This document shows positions 1 through 10,350 of a DNA stretch of 64,000 bases, in pieces. The stretch is from Rhodobacteraceae bacterium F11138 (GTDB lineage: Bacteria > Pseudomonadota > Alphaproteobacteria > Rhodobacterales > Rhodobacteraceae). The DNA lies in NCBI GenBank assembly GCA_016521575.1, contig JAEKDP010000002.1:1-64000 (forward strand), in the 5' to 3' direction. Made by a program: the position numbers and the translations under genes. How positions within the stretch are numbered: position 1 is the first letter of the stretch; each line of letters starts with the position of its first letter. A model generated the notes under the pieces. It was not told the DNA's origin, made no database searches, and saw only the letters and a list, made by a program, of their open reading frames with translations.

Positions 1-983
1 TATTGCGGAAAGATGGTTTTCCAGTCGGTCTTCATGTCGATCAGGAGCCAGCCGTTTTCGGCCGCCGCGTCCAGCCCCTTGTCGAGCTTGCCGATATGCG
101 TTTCGCGATCATAGGCGTATTCGCGTTCGGCATCGGTGTGATGCACGAAGGCGCCCAGCCGCAGGCCGTCCGCGCCGATGGTGGTGTATTGCAACATCTC
201 GAAATCTCCGTCTGAATTTCCGAAGGCGGCGATCGGGCGGTGACCGATATGCGCGTTGATGCCGACAGGCTTGCCCGCCTTGTCGTCGATGAAGTCGATC
301 TTGTCGGTGCGCATCAGCGCCGGTTTGCCATCGACCATCTTGAATTCGGTGGCGATCGATGATCCGACGACTTGCTGGGGCGGGATGCCGTAAACCTCTT
401 CCGTCCAGGGGCGCATGAATTCGATGCCGCCGCCGGAAACGATGAAGGTCTCGAAATCATTGTCCTGCAGATACTCGATCAGCTCCAGCATGGGTTGATA
501 GACAAGCGCGGTATAGGGCTGGTCGAATTTGGGATGTTTCGCGCCCGCCAGCCAATCGCTGGCAATCTCTGCGAACCTTTCCGTGCTCATGCCGGCGTGG
601 GTCGTCGCAACAAGTTCAAGCAGGCCTTTCTCGCCAGCCGCGCCGAGCGCCTTCATGTCGCCTTCAAGCACGGCCTGGAACGGCTGGGTCGTTTTCCATT
701 CGGGGTGGTCGTCCGCCATCTCCTTGACCCGGTCGAGGGCAAAGGCCAGCTGGGTATACATCGGCTGTTCGATCCAGAGCGTGCCGTCATTGTCGAAGGT
801 CGCGATACGGGCGTCTTCGCCGACATAGGTGTCGCTGTCCTTGTCGGTCACGCCCCGAACGAACGCGATGATGGCGCGCTTGGTGTCGCCCTCGTTCCAC
901 GAGGGCAGCGGATCGTCATCGGCCAGCGCCGGGAGAGCAAGAACAAAAGCAATGGCAAGGCCGGGTGCAAAAGATTTCATCAT
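1..983 (-). CDS. Secreted HAD-family phosphatase (cut at window edge)
   Basis: Haloacid-dehalogenase superfamily hydrolase, probably a periplasmic phosphomonoesterase. I start it at the double ATG at 983; a hydrophobic signal peptide follows, with a likely cut after 'ALA' near residue 21. The HAD motifs are in order: DNDGT at residues 64-68 (nucleophile Asp64, acid/base Asp66), SGGG mid-protein (motif II) and GNSDGD (motif IV) in the C-terminal third. The frame reaches base 1 with the last codon beginning TA, so the true end is probably a stop cut by the window edge, giving about 327 residues, normal for the family. The reading is strong for the fold. The substrate is unknown. The arylsulfatase relic just upstream suggests it once sat in a sulfate/phosphate-ester scavenging cluster. 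Confidence 0.85.
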   Translation of the reverse strand, partial: MMKSFAPGLAIAFVLALPALADDDPLPSWNEGDTKRAIIAFVRGVTDKDSDTYVGEDARIATFDNDGTLWIEQPMYTQLAFALDRVKEMADDHPEWKTTQPFQAVLEGDMKALGAAGEKGLLELVATTHAGMSTERFAEIASDWLAGAKHPKFDQPYTALVYQPMLELIEYLQDNDFETFIVSGGGIEFMRPWTEEVYGIPPQQVVGSSIATEFKMVDGKPALMRTDKIDFIDDKAGKPVGINAHIGHRPIAAFGNSDGDFEMLQYTTIGADGLRLGAFVHHTDAEREYAYDRETHIGKLDKGLDAAAENGWLLIDMKTDWKTIFPQ

Positions 984-1267
984 GGGTCTGCCTTTGGAAC
1001 TGTCGATCAGGTGTCGGGTCTGGGAAACCGGCGATCCCCACAGAACTCGGCCGCAAGCATGCAGGACTCAGTCGCCGGTTGGCAAGCCGATGCTGACGCC
1101 ATTCTTTTCAAGCGCATCGCGAACATACTGAGCTGGTACCCCAACGGGGTGGTCGGGCCGGGATAGCCTTCGCTCCGCAGCTTGCGCGGCGGGTAGTCGA
1201 CACAGATCTACATTTGTTTCTGAAGCGCGTCGTTGGCCGTTGGCAGCGTCCGACTCGAAGGTCGTCA

Positions 1268-1357
1268 TCAGGCGGTATCGTGTATATGGCCGTCCAGATA
1301 GGGCCAATATTTCCCCCATACGGTGTCGTCCGAGACGATCCGCAGGATGTTCGGCTT
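1268..1357 (-). pseudogene. Arylsulfatase N-terminal relic
   Basis: About 29 codons read DKPNILRIVSDDTVWG, which closely resembles the N-terminal metal-binding block of sulfatases (KPNILxIxxDDxGxG, two Asp ligands). The frame stops at 1268 and no sulfatase core (C/S-x-P-x-R) follows before the HAD gene, so this is a fragment. It is fused in frame to the transposase relic because the transposase stop has apparently become a Cys codon. I saw no gene in 984-1267. An ORF there ending in DALEKNGVSIGLPTGD has no family I recognise. Confidence 0.5.
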
Positions 1358-1372
1358 GTCGGTCTGCTCGCA

Positions 1373-1510
1373 GGTGCTCAGTCCCAACATCTGGCGGATC
1401 GGATTGACGATGAACCGTCCTGCCGCGTTCGTCCATGATTTACATATGAACTGGCAGGGCGTGAGACCTTTGGGCGTCTTGAACAGTCCCAAAACCCTGT
1501 GCCTGCGCAC
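1373..1510 (-). pseudogene. IS-element transposase C-terminal relic
   Basis: The translated fragment KTPKGLTPCQFICKSWTN followed by RFIVNPIRQMLGLST matches the well-known C-terminal tail of IS481/IS3-type integrase-core transposases (usual form: TPYEFICKIWTxEPDRFxxNPIHQMPGLNT-stop). Only this tail of about 46 residues remains; no DDE catalytic core, start codon or terminal inverted repeats were seen. The codon after the terminal Thr is TGC where the family has a stop (often TGA), so the frame runs on into sulfatase-like sequence. It lies 55 bp from a tRNA gene. This is a decayed insertion, not a functional element. Confidence 0.6.
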
Positions 1511-1565
1511 CTGAAGCGCCGCAAGGTTTCGTCATCTGTCATATGATTTGGTCGGGGGGGGAAGA

Positions 1566-1642
1566 TGGCGGTCCCGGCGCGATTCGAACGCGCGACCTTT
1601 CGCTTCGGAGGCGAACACTCTATCCAGCTGAGCTACGGGACC
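1566..1642 (-). tRNA. tRNA-Arg (anticodon CCG)
   Basis: A 77-nt cloverleaf on the minus strand. The acceptor stem GGTCCCG/CGGGACC pairs perfectly. The D arm is GCTC..GAGT, the anticodon stem TTCGC/GCGAA has loop CTCCGAA (anticodon CCG, reads CGG), and the T arm GCGCG-TTCGAAT-CGCGC is perfect. Discriminator G and an encoded CCA follow. It stands alone; no tRNA neighbours were seen. Confidence 0.97.
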
Positions 1643-1832
1643 ATCATTTCAGCGTGCTTCGGTACGATTTTGTTCAAACCCGACCTGCACACTCTGATCT
1701 ATCTTCTACCTTTCAACTTGTTGCATCCGTGGCTTTTCCGGATGGCGTCTGGCGCGCCATTCAGCCTGAATGCAGATTCCTTGCGGCTATAACGGCTCCC
1801 TACCCGGCCCGCAATCGCAAATTCACCAATTT

Positions 1833-3053
1833 TCAGGCGAAGAGATCGTGCGCCAGTTCCAGCGCCTCGACCAGGACGTCGATTTCGTGACGCGTATTGT
1901 ATAGACCAAAGGATGCGCGACAGGTCGCTGTCAGCCCCAGATGGTCCATCAACGGCCCCGCGCAGTGATGCCCGGCACGCACGGCCACACCGCGTTTGTC
2001 CAGAATGGTGGACACGTCATGTGCGTGGGCCGCGCCATCCAGGGTGAAAGAAAAGATCGCTGCCTTGTCGGGCGTCGTCCCCTGCACCTGCAACCAGTTC
2101 AGCCCGCCCAGCTTTTGCATGGCATAGTCGCGCAGATCATGTTCATGCGCAGCGATGTTGGCCATGCCCAGATCCATCAGGTAGTCCAGCGCCACGCCCA
2201 TTCCGATGGTCTGCACGATTCCGGGGGTCCCGGCCTCGAATTTCATCGGCGGGTCATTGTACAGCACGCTGTCGCGGTGGACCTCGCGGATCATGTCCCC
2301 ACCGCCAAGGAACGGCTGCATTTCGCGCATGCGTTCCGATCTGCAATACATCGCTCCGGACCCGGACGGGCCATACAGTTTATGACCGGTGATCGCGTAG
2401 AAATCACAGCCGATGTCGGTGACGTCGACCGGCATGTGAACCGCCCCCTGGCTGCCATCCACCAGAACCGGCACGCCCTTGGCATGGGCGCCCGCGGTGA
2501 TGGATTTGACGTCCACCGTGGTGCCCAGCACATTGGATGTATGCGTGACCGCAACCAGCCTGGTGCGCGGCGTGATCGCGTCGATGACCGCCTGCGGATC
2601 CAGCGCACCAGCCGCGTCCACATCGACCCATTTCAGAACCACCCCCAAACGTTCGCGCAGAAAGTGCCAGGGCACGATGTTGGCGTGATGTTCCATCACC
2701 GAAAGCACGATTTCATCCCCCGCCTGCATCCGGGGCATGGCCCAGCCATAGGCGACCATATTGATGCCTTCGGTGGTGCCCGAATTCAGCACGATCTCAT
2801 CTTCGGACGCGGCGTTCAGAAACCGCGCGACTTTGCCCCGTACGGCTTCGTACTTGTCGGTGGATAGATTGGAAAGATAATGCAACCCTCTGTGAACGTT
2901 GGAATATTCATGGGAATATGCCAGTGTCACCGCGTCGATGACGACCTGCGGCTTTTGCGCCGAGGCCCCGTTGTCCAGATAGGTCAGCGGTCGACCATTC
3001 ACCTCGCGCGCGAGGATTGGAAAGTCCTGGCGGATTTTTTCGACGTCATACAT
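1833..3053 (-). CDS. sufS: SufS group II cysteine desulfurase
   Basis: PLP enzyme that takes sulfur from cysteine and supplies it for Fe-S cluster building on SufBCD. The 406-residue reading starts MYDVEKIRQDFP, normal for SufS. PLP lysine is K225 in ITGHKLYGP and the sulfur-carrying cysteine is C364 in RAGHHCAGP. I chose the ATG at 3053 over an upstream TTG at 3071 because it gives a standard SufS N-terminus and only an 8-base overlap with the preceding gene. It is the last gene of the iscR-suf run seen here. No sufE, sufA or sufT follows; the next item downstream is the tRNA-Arg. Confidence 0.95.
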   Translation of the reverse strand: MYDVEKIRQDFPILAREVNGRPLTYLDNGASAQKPQVVIDAVTLAYSHEYSNVHRGLHYLSNLSTDKYEAVRGKVARFLNAASEDEIVLNSGTTEGINMVAYGWAMPRMQAGDEIVLSVMEHHANIVPWHFLRERLGVVLKWVDVDAAGALDPQAVIDAITPRTRLVAVTHTSNVLGTTVDVKSITAGAHAKGVPVLVDGSQGAVHMPVDVTDIGCDFYAITGHKLYGPSGSGAMYCRSERMREMQPFLGGGDMIREVHRDSVLYNDPPMKFEAGTPGIVQTIGMGVALDYLMDLGMANIAAHEHDLRDYAMQKLGGLNWLQVQGTTPDKAAIFSFTLDGAAHAHDVSTILDKRGVAVRAGHHCAGPLMDHLGLTATCRASFGLYNTRHEIDVLVEALELAHDLFA

Positions 3054-3636
3054 AGGCGGATGATCCAACAATCTGGCCGCCGAACATGGAAATCAGCAGC
3101 GTCAGGCCAAGCAGAATGGCCAGCATGGCCCCGACAACAACACCGGCAGACCGGCCGAGTGAGGTCAGGTCATGGGCCTGTTTTATGAAATGAAGCAACA
3201 TGTAGATGCCATAGATCGACGCCGCAAAGACCAGCAGCGCCGACAGCAAGGGGATGGTCACGACCAACACCAACGCCGCGACCTGAACCAGCAATCGCAG
3301 AACCTGCAGCCAAAGCACGACCCGCAGGACGGCCTCTAGCGTGCCGCGGCCGCCCAGGAACCGACCGGTCCAGAACAGCGCATATACGGTCAGAACCAGC
3401 CCGGCGGCCACGATCGCACAATAGACCAGCGGCATATTGAACAGGCCGGGCAACGGTGACGGCCCCGGCACCAACAGGTTCGAGACGGAAAACAGAATCG
3501 CATTCAGAACCGCGACCAACGCCAGCAAAGTCCACAGAGCTTCGCGCGAGATCGGCCATTGCAGCACCGCGCGTGCCGCCGCCGCGGGATCCTTGACAGA
3601 CAGAACCGTCAGTTGGCGCAGGTCGGGTATGGTCAT
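3046..3636 (-). CDS. YIP1-family integral membrane protein
   Basis: 196 residues with about five hydrophobic segments (around residues 33-55, 68-90, 103-118, 120-145 and 165-188) and the spacing of YIP1-domain proteins. The start is the ATG at 3636, which overlaps the stop of the preceding YIP1-like gene as ATGA; a longer upstream reading frame is out of context. It overlaps sufS by 8 bases, so translation of the three genes is probably coupled. The role is unknown: YIP1 proteins in bacteria are uncharacterised, and membrane association with Suf has not been shown. Confidence 0.8.
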   Translation of the reverse strand: MTIPDLRQLTVLSVKDPAAAARAVLQWPISREALWTLLALVAVLNAILFSVSNLLVPGPSPLPGLFNMPLVYCAIVAAGLVLTVYALFWTGRFLGGRGTLEAVLRVVLWLQVLRLLVQVAALVLVVTIPLLSALLVFAASIYGIYMLLHFIKQAHDLTSLGRSAGVVVGAMLAILLGLTLLISMFGGQIVGSSAYV

Positions 3637-4130
3637 GTGTTTCGCCCTTCGGAAGGCAATTCTGCCTGTTTGAGGCAGGCAAACCAGAACCAACCGAAGA
3701 TCACAAGCCACAATAGCCCCACCGCCTGCAATCCGGGACCGGGACCGATCATTCCGGCCACCAGCCCATGCAGCAGGATCAGCGGGCTGGACGCGAGCAA
3801 GGCCCAGAACAGCGCCAGCCGGGCGCCGAACCAATCCCCCCTGCCCCCCAGCGCGCGGGCGATCAGGTGCGAGATTGCCGCCAGGAGATACAACATCAGC
3901 GGTGCCAGAAAGACCCAGCCGAACAGAGCCCCGCCCAGCAACATATCCAGTTCCTGTTCTTTCAGATGGGCCTCTCGTGACAGGCGGGGCATTTGCGCGA
4001 TGAATACGATCACACAGGCCACCATCAAGAAGGCCAGCGCCCGATCCTCGCGCGGGCCCATGGCCATAAGCCGGCGCATGACCCGCCCCGGCCCCCGATA
4101 GGTGGCGGTAATGTCGGTTGTGACCGGCAT
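3633..4130 (-). CDS. YIP1-family integral membrane protein
   Basis: 165 residues starting MPVTTDITATYRGPG, with four to five predicted membrane segments (roughly residues 32-46, 64-86, 103-122 and 135-155). The start ATG at 4130 shares its base with the sufD stop, and the stop overlaps the next gene as ATGA, so it is locked into the suf operon. It looks like a diverged partner of the next gene, and the two could form a hetero-oligomer (inference). No catalytic motifs are visible. Confidence 0.78.
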   Translation of the reverse strand: MPVTTDITATYRGPGRVMRRLMAMGPREDRALAFLMVACVIVFIAQMPRLSREAHLKEQELDMLLGGALFGWVFLAPLMLYLLAAISHLIARALGGRGDWFGARLALFWALLASSPLILLHGLVAGMIGPGPGLQAVGLLWLVIFGWFWFACLKQAELPSEGRNT

Positions 4131-5410
4131 CAGCGGCGGCGTGCCAACCAGCCTTGCAGCCGCGCCAGCATGTCATCGGCCAACGTCTCATCCTCGATCT
4201 CATCCACGGCTTCGGCCAAGAAGGCCAGGGTCAGAAGACCGGTTGCTTCGTCTTCGGGCACACCACGCGATCTGAGATAGAACAGGGCCTCTTCGTCGAT
4301 CGCGCCGCTGGTGGAGCCGTGCGAACAGGCCACATCGTCGGCATAGATCTCGAGCTCGGGTTTGGCCAGGAACTGGCTGTCGTCGTCCAGCAGAAGCGAT
4401 TGACTGATCTGATAGCCATCGGTCTTCTGGGCACCCGGCTGCACCAGGATCTTGCCCTGAAAGACGCCGGTTGCACCGTTGCGCAGAACCTTCTTGAAAA
4501 CCTGACGACTTTCGCAATTCACCGCGTCATGCGTGATGAACACCGTATCGTCATGGTGAAAATCCCCGTCACCGACACAGGCACCGGCGACATGGGCCAC
4601 GGCGTCGTCCCCGGTCAGTTCGATCACGCATTCGTTGCGCGTGAGAACGCCGTTGACCGTCAGCGTAAACGATTTGAACACCGACTCGGTGCCCAGACGC
4701 GAAAAGAGATGGGTCGCGGTTTTGCGTTCGTGATCGCGCCCCTGCGCCCGCACATGATGCAGCGCGCCGCCATCGGCAATGTCGATTTCCATGCAACTGT
4801 TGAACCGCGCGGCGGCGGGGCCGTTTTCCAGAATGGTTGCGACCGCACCGGTCTCGACGCGGATGACATGATGCAGAATCGCGTCCGAGCTTTCATTCTC
4901 GTGGTGATAGATCAGGTTGATCGGCTTGCTGGGCGTTCCGGTGACGCGAATGACCACACCATCGGTGGCGAAGGCCGTGTTCAGCGCCGCCAGAGGCCGC
5001 TGGACCGGTGCCTGTCCGCGTGCCTCAAGGCTGCCATAAAGCCCTTTGGCCCAGTGGATTTCAGAGCCTGAAATCCCGGCCAGCCGTTCGATCGTCACCC
5101 CTTCCTGTGACAGATCATCCGAGACGGCGGGGTCAAAAACCCCGTCCACGAACACGATCCGCAAGCGGTCGATTTCGTCGAAGATCGGCGCTTCGTCCGC
5201 GTTCAGCACGGCTGCATGGGGGGCGGCTGCATCAGTCAGCGCGTCGGGACGGGTAAATTTCCAATACTCGTCGCGCCGGTCGGGCAGCCCCATTTCCGTC
5301 AGGCGAGACAGCGCCTCGCGCCGCGCCGGTTCGCTCCAGCCGCTGGTTGGCAGCGTCAACCCGGCCAACCTGGCCTGGGTTGCGGATTGTTTCACTTTCG
5401 CCAGCGCCAT
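4130..5410 (-). CDS. sufD: SufD Fe-S scaffold subunit
   Basis: Component of the SufBC2D scaffold on which Fe-S clusters are assembled. The 426-residue length is normal. The beta-helix core ends in the family's C-terminal signature, including CSHGSTSGAIDEEALFYLRS and a following RGVPEDEA stretch, where the conserved His supports cluster assembly at the SufB-SufD interface. The start ATG at 5410 overlaps the last base of sufC (TAATG), so translation is coupled. Assignment is secure. Confidence 0.95.
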   Translation of the reverse strand: MALAKVKQSATQARLAGLTLPTSGWSEPARREALSRLTEMGLPDRRDEYWKFTRPDALTDAAAPHAAVLNADEAPIFDEIDRLRIVFVDGVFDPAVSDDLSQEGVTIERLAGISGSEIHWAKGLYGSLEARGQAPVQRPLAALNTAFATDGVVIRVTGTPSKPINLIYHHENESSDAILHHVIRVETGAVATILENGPAAARFNSCMEIDIADGGALHHVRAQGRDHERKTATHLFSRLGTESVFKSFTLTVNGVLTRNECVIELTGDDAVAHVAGACVGDGDFHHDDTVFITHDAVNCESRQVFKKVLRNGATGVFQGKILVQPGAQKTDGYQISQSLLLDDDSQFLAKPELEIYADDVACSHGSTSGAIDEEALFYLRSRGVPEDEATGLLTLAFLAEAVDEIEDETLADDMLARLQGWLARRR

Positions 5411-6165
5411 TATGCCACCTCGGACAGGATATCGGAATAGCCGTTGTGTTCCACCTCCAGGGCCAGTTCAGGTCCACCGGATTTCACGATGCGGCCGTCA
5501 GCCATGATATGCACCACGTCGGGTTTGATGTGGTCCAGAAGCCGCTGGTAATGGGTGATGACCAGGAAGCCCCGCCCGTCATCGCGCAGCGCATTCACGC
5601 CGTCGGCCACCAGTTTCATGGCATCCACGTCCAGTCCGGAATCGGTTTCGTCCAGAATGCACATACGGGGTTCCAGCATGGCCATTTGCAGGATTTCATT
5701 GCGCTTTTTCTCACCGCCCGAAAACCCGACATTGACCGGGCGCTTCAGCATCTCGGCGTCGATCTTCAGGGATTTTGCGCGTTCCCGGATGACCTTGAGA
5801 AACTCGGCGGCGCTCATCTCGTCCTGACCACGGGCCTTGCGTTGCGCGTTCACCGCGGTGCGCAGAAACGTCATGTTGCCCACGCCCGGAATTTCGACCG
5901 GGTACTGGAACGCCAGAAACAGACCCGCCGCCGCGCGTTCTTCGGGTTCCAGTTCCAGCAGGTCGACGCCATCCATAACGGCGCTGCCCTGCGTGACCTC
6001 ATAGCCCGCGCGTCCGGACAGCACATAGGACAGGGTCGATTTTCCGGACCCATTGGGCCCCATGATCGCGTGGACCTTGCCCGGCTCCACGGTCAGGTCG
6101 ACGCCCTTGAGGATTTTCTTGTCCTCTTCTTCAAGTTCGACGTGCAGGTTCTTGATTTCCAGCAT
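5410..6165 (-). CDS. sufC: SufC Fe-S assembly ATPase
   Basis: ABC-type ATPase that drives conformational change in the SufBC2D scaffold. 251 residues. Walker A is GPNGSGKST, the signature is FSGGEKKRNEI and the Walker B region is CILDETDSGLDVDA, the last being diagnostic of SufC among ABC proteins. It carries no transmembrane region, as expected of a soluble subunit. It precedes sufD with a one-base overlap and follows the unknown 201-residue gene by 28 bases. Confidence 0.97.
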   Translation of the reverse strand: MLEIKNLHVELEEEDKKILKGVDLTVEPGKVHAIMGPNGSGKSTLSYVLSGRAGYEVTQGSAVMDGVDLLELEPEERAAAGLFLAFQYPVEIPGVGNMTFLRTAVNAQRKARGQDEMSAAEFLKVIRERAKSLKIDAEMLKRPVNVGFSGGEKKRNEILQMAMLEPRMCILDETDSGLDVDAMKLVADGVNALRDDGRGFLVITHYQRLLDHIKPDVVHIMADGRIVKSGGPELALEVEHNGYSDILSEVA

Positions 6166-6193
6166 TTTCTTACCTCATGCTCGGGTCCCGCGT

Positions 6194-6799
6194 TCACGCG
6201 CGGGACATGAATTTCACAATTTGCAGAAGACGGTCGGCGGGGATGGCGGCGGGCTTCACGCGGAATTCAGCCATTCGCCCCGTCATACGGGGTTGCCCCA
6301 GATACTCTTCGACCTGACGATAACTTGCGTGGCGCGTATAGTCGTCGAACAACAGGGTCACGGGGCGGGTTATGCTGAACACTGTCGCCAGGGCGCAGCC
6401 GATACGGAACCGGCCGTCAACCAGAACCGCGTCCGGATGGCGAAACCCGTCGCGTTGCCAAATCCGCAGCGGATAGTTGGAAAACCTGCGCCAGGAGTCG
6501 TCATTCACCGGATGCCCCCAATCGGTCGTGTCACCGATATTGGCCCAAACCACGTCGACGGTGGTTCCATCGCCCGGTGGATTGCTCTGAAACCATCGCC
6601 GCATCCGGCGCACCCAGGCCCGGTCGCTTTCCACTGTGGTCACATGCTTGCCGGCCATGTTCGCGGCTAACACGGTCGAGCCGCCCGCGCCATATTCAAG
6701 GATCGCTTGAGCCCGCTCATAAACGCGCGTGACCAGTTCAGCGGCATCGGGCGGCATGGTCAGGCCGGGAGGTTGCATATCCATGGTCTGCACCGTCAT
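6194..6799 (-). CDS. Unknown suf-operon protein, methyltransferase-like fold
   Basis: 201 residues. Near residue 34 it carries ILEYGAGGSTVLAA, which resembles motif I of class I SAM-dependent methyltransferases, followed by TTVESD (motif II-like acidic end) and a later DAVLVDGRFR strand. That supports a Rossmann fold and perhaps SAM binding, but no substrate motif is recognised. It lies one base after the ybjQ-like stop and 28 bases before sufC, so it is co-transcribed with the Suf machinery. It may modify a Suf protein or a small molecule, but that is inference only. Confidence 0.7.
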   Translation of the reverse strand: MTVQTMDMQPPGLTMPPDAAELVTRVYERAQAILEYGAGGSTVLAANMAGKHVTTVESDRAWVRRMRRWFQSNPPGDGTTVDVVWANIGDTTDWGHPVNDDSWRRFSNYPLRIWQRDGFRHPDAVLVDGRFRIGCALATVFSITRPVTLLFDDYTRHASYRQVEEYLGQPRMTGRMAEFRVKPAAIPADRLLQIVKFMSRA

Positions 6800-6800
6800 G

Positions 6801-7115
6801 TCAGGCGATCACCACCGCGGTCCCGGACGCGGAAACCATCAACATCGACTGGCCGACGACCTCGTAATCCAGATCGACCCCGACCACCGCGTTCGCCCCT
6901 TTTTCCGCCGCGCGCTGTTCCAGTTCGCGCAGCGCGGTATCGCGGGCGTCCTGCAGTTTGCTTTCATAAGCCCCCGAACGCCCGCCGACGATATCCGTGA
7001 TGGATGCGAACACATCGCGCACCACGTTGGCCCCCATGATCGCCTCGCCCACGACGATGCCCTTGTAGTCCGCGATCTTGTGCCCTTCGACCGAAGGTGT
7101 GGTTGTAATGATCAT
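6801..7115 (-). CDS. YbjQ-like (UPF0145) protein
   Basis: 104 residues from the ATG at 7115 ([14 protein letters not shown]), the typical start of the YbjQ/UPF0145 family, sometimes called heavy-metal-binding domain proteins. The family hallmarks [24 protein letters not shown] and [12 protein letters not shown] are present. Members are small oligomeric proteins of unknown function. Its place between sufB and sufC suggests a link to metal or cluster metabolism. The ORF could start 7 codons earlier, but the family begins at MIITTT. Confidence 0.85.
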   Translation of the reverse strand: MIITTTPSVEGHKIADYKGIVVGEAIMGANVVRDVFASITDIVGGRSGAYESKLQDARDTALRELEQRAAEKGANAVVGVDLDYEVVGQSMLMVSASGTAVVIA

Positions 7116-7192
7116 GTGCTCTCCTGAACTGGGCACTGTGGCCCAAAACCGGCCTGGGCCGGACCCGATGCGCCGCGTGCCAGCCCGCGCCG

Positions 7193-8716
<1,524 letters not shown>

Positions 8717-8732
8717 CTGGTTTCTCCTGCGA

Positions 8733-9776
8733 TCACGCCGCGCGGGCGCGGTGTTTCTGTTCTTTGGCCAGCCACGCATCGGCAAAGCGCAGCACGTCCG
8801 TTTCTTTTGTTTCGGGGCCCAGCGATACCCGGATCGCACTGGCCGCCGTGACCTCGTCATACCCCATGGCGCGCAACACCCGGCTGGGTTTCACCTTGCC
8901 GCTGGAACAGGCCGAACCCGCGCTGACCGCGAAACCGGACAAATCCATCTGCATGACCTGCGTTTCGCCCTTCCAGCCCGGAGTGGCAAGACACAGCGTG
9001 TTCGGCAAGCGCGCCAAACCTTTCCCGACAAAAATAGTATTGTTGGTCTGTTCCGCAAGTGCGGTTTCTAGAATATTTCTAAATTCTGCAACCGATTCCC
9101 AGACCCCGTCAGCAATATCTCGTGTGGCGGCCAGTGCAGCGGCACCAAATCCGGCGATTGCGATGACGTTTTCGGTTCCGGAACGGCGCCCCATCTCCTG
9201 ACCGCCGCCACGAATCTGTGCCGCAACGTCGGTTCCGCGCCGCACCACCAGGGCCCCGATCCCCTTGGGCCCACCCAGCTTGTGCGCGGACACCAACGCG
9301 CTGGTCGCGCCGCTGGCGTGGAAATCGAACCCCGTCTTGCCAAAGGCCTGGGTTGCATCCGTCATCGCCAGCCCGTCCGGCAGACCCTGAACGATCCCGG
9401 TTTCCGAGTTCGCCGCCTGCAACACCGACTGCGCCGGATCGGATACCGAAACGCGGCCAGACCCGTCCACGGGCAGCCCGGCATCCGCCCAGGCCAAGAC
9501 CGCGTCATGTTCGATTTCCGCCGCCTGAAATCCCTTGTCCCGGCATGCCAGCGCGGCGGCTTCGGTGGCGCTTGAGGTAAAGATCACATCGGCCCCTTCG
9601 GCCCCCAGTGCGGTTGCCACCTGCTCGCGGGCGCGTTCCACCACAGCCTTGGCCGCGCGGCCCTCGACATGCACGCTGGACGGATTGCCGACCAGTTCCA
9701 TCGCGTCGATCATCGCGGCGCGGGCGTGCGGGCGCAGCGGAGTCGTCGCGTTATGATCCAGATAGACCCTGTTCAT
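8733..9776 (-). CDS. IscS/NifS-like cysteine desulfurase
   Basis: Second cysteine desulfurase of the operon, 347 residues from the ATG at 9776 ([16 protein letters not shown]). PLP lysine is K166 in [14 protein letters not shown] and the catalytic Cys is C290 in [17 protein letters not shown], the extended loop type of group I (IscS/NifS) enzymes, unlike the SufS at the far end. It is shorter than E. coli IscS (about 404). The start overlaps the iscR stop as ATGA. One operon thus carries one enzyme of each desulfurase group; whether they divide labour is unknown. Confidence 0.92.
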   Translation of the reverse strand: MNRVYLDHNATTPLRPHARAAMIDAMELVGNPSSVHVEGRAAKAVVERAREQVATALGAEGADVIFTSSATEAAALACRDKGFQAAEIEHDAVLAWADAGLPVDGSGRVSVSDPAQSVLQAANSETGIVQGLPDGLAMTDATQAFGKTGFDFHASGATSALVSAHKLGGPKGIGALVVRRGTDVAAQIRGGGQEMGRRSGTENVIAIAGFGAAALAATRDIADGVWESVAEFRNILETALAEQTNNTIFVGKGLARLPNTLCLATPGWKGETQVMQMDLSGFAVSAGSACSSGKVKPSRVLRAMGYDEVTAASAIRVSLGPETKETDVLRFADAWLAKEQKHRARAA

Positions 9777-10234
9777 TCCGCATCCACGATGTTGAACAGA
9801 TTGGGCACCGCCGGGCACGGGACCAGATCGTTTTCGATGACGTCCGACAGGCGTGTCTGATGAAGGAAGACATAGACATGCGCGCTGAGTCCCTGCCACA
9901 GACGATTGGTCAGCGACTGCGCGCGGCTGCCCGACGACCCCCCCGAGGCCCCGGCCCCGGTGTGCATCGCATCCACGGTTTCATCCACCGCCGCCAATAC
10001 ATCCACCACGCGGATCTGCGACGCCGGACGCGCCAGACGGTAGCCGCCCCCAGGCCCGCGCACCGAAGCAACCAGTTCGGCACGGCGCAGCTTGACGAAC
10101 AACTGTTCAAGATAGGCCAGGGAAATGTTCTGACGCTGTGAGATGTCCCCCAGGGTCACCAACTGACTCTCGGGCTGCAGGGCAATATCCGCCAGCGCAA
10201 CCATGGCATAGCGGCCTTTGGTCGACAGTTTCAT
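9773..10234 (-). CDS. iscR: IscR-type Rrf2 regulator lacking the usual Cys ligands
   Basis: Rrf2-family winged-helix regulator of Fe-S biogenesis, 153 residues from the ATG at 10234 (MKLSTKGRYAMVALADIA). The helix-turn-helix region (ISQRQNISLAYLEQLFVKLR) and wing (VRGPGGGYRLAR) are canonical. The segment that carries three Cys in enterobacterial IscR reads HTGAGASGGSSGSRAQSLTN here and has none; the only Cys is C140. Rhodobacter sphaeroides IscR is known to lack the three Cys and still bind an Fe-S cluster, so this is the alphaproteobacterial type. It heads the suf operon and probably autoregulates it. Confidence 0.93.
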   Translation of the reverse strand: MKLSTKGRYAMVALADIALQPESQLVTLGDISQRQNISLAYLEQLFVKLRRAELVASVRGPGGGYRLARPASQIRVVDVLAAVDETVDAMHTGAGASGGSSGSRAQSLTNRLWQGLSAHVYVFLHQTRLSDVIENDLVPCPAVPNLFNIVDAE

Positions 10235-10333
10235 GATTCCCTCCCCCTCGAACCGACAGTTATGCGGAAATATTGACGTTTCCACCTTCAATGCGTATGT
10301 GCCGGGCACCACAGCGCGAACTTCGCGCCACCA

Positions 10334-10350
10334 TTTAGAACCGTTCTAAG
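10334..10350 (-). promoter_or_regulatory. ICE motif (predicted Irr-binding site) before iscR-suf
   Basis: On the plus strand the 17 bases read TTTAGAACCGTTCTAAG, matching the published alphaproteobacterial iron-control element TTTAGAANNNTTCTAAA in all but the last base. It lies 100 bases upstream of the iscR start and overlaps the predicted -10 element. Irr, the haem-responsive Fur-family regulator, binds such sites. Irr itself is not in the window. Confidence 0.85.

Noticed and set aside
1068-1436. 122-codon minus frame after the arylsulfatase relic
   Set aside because: Overlaps the relics in another frame and reads as no known family; probably decayed DNA.
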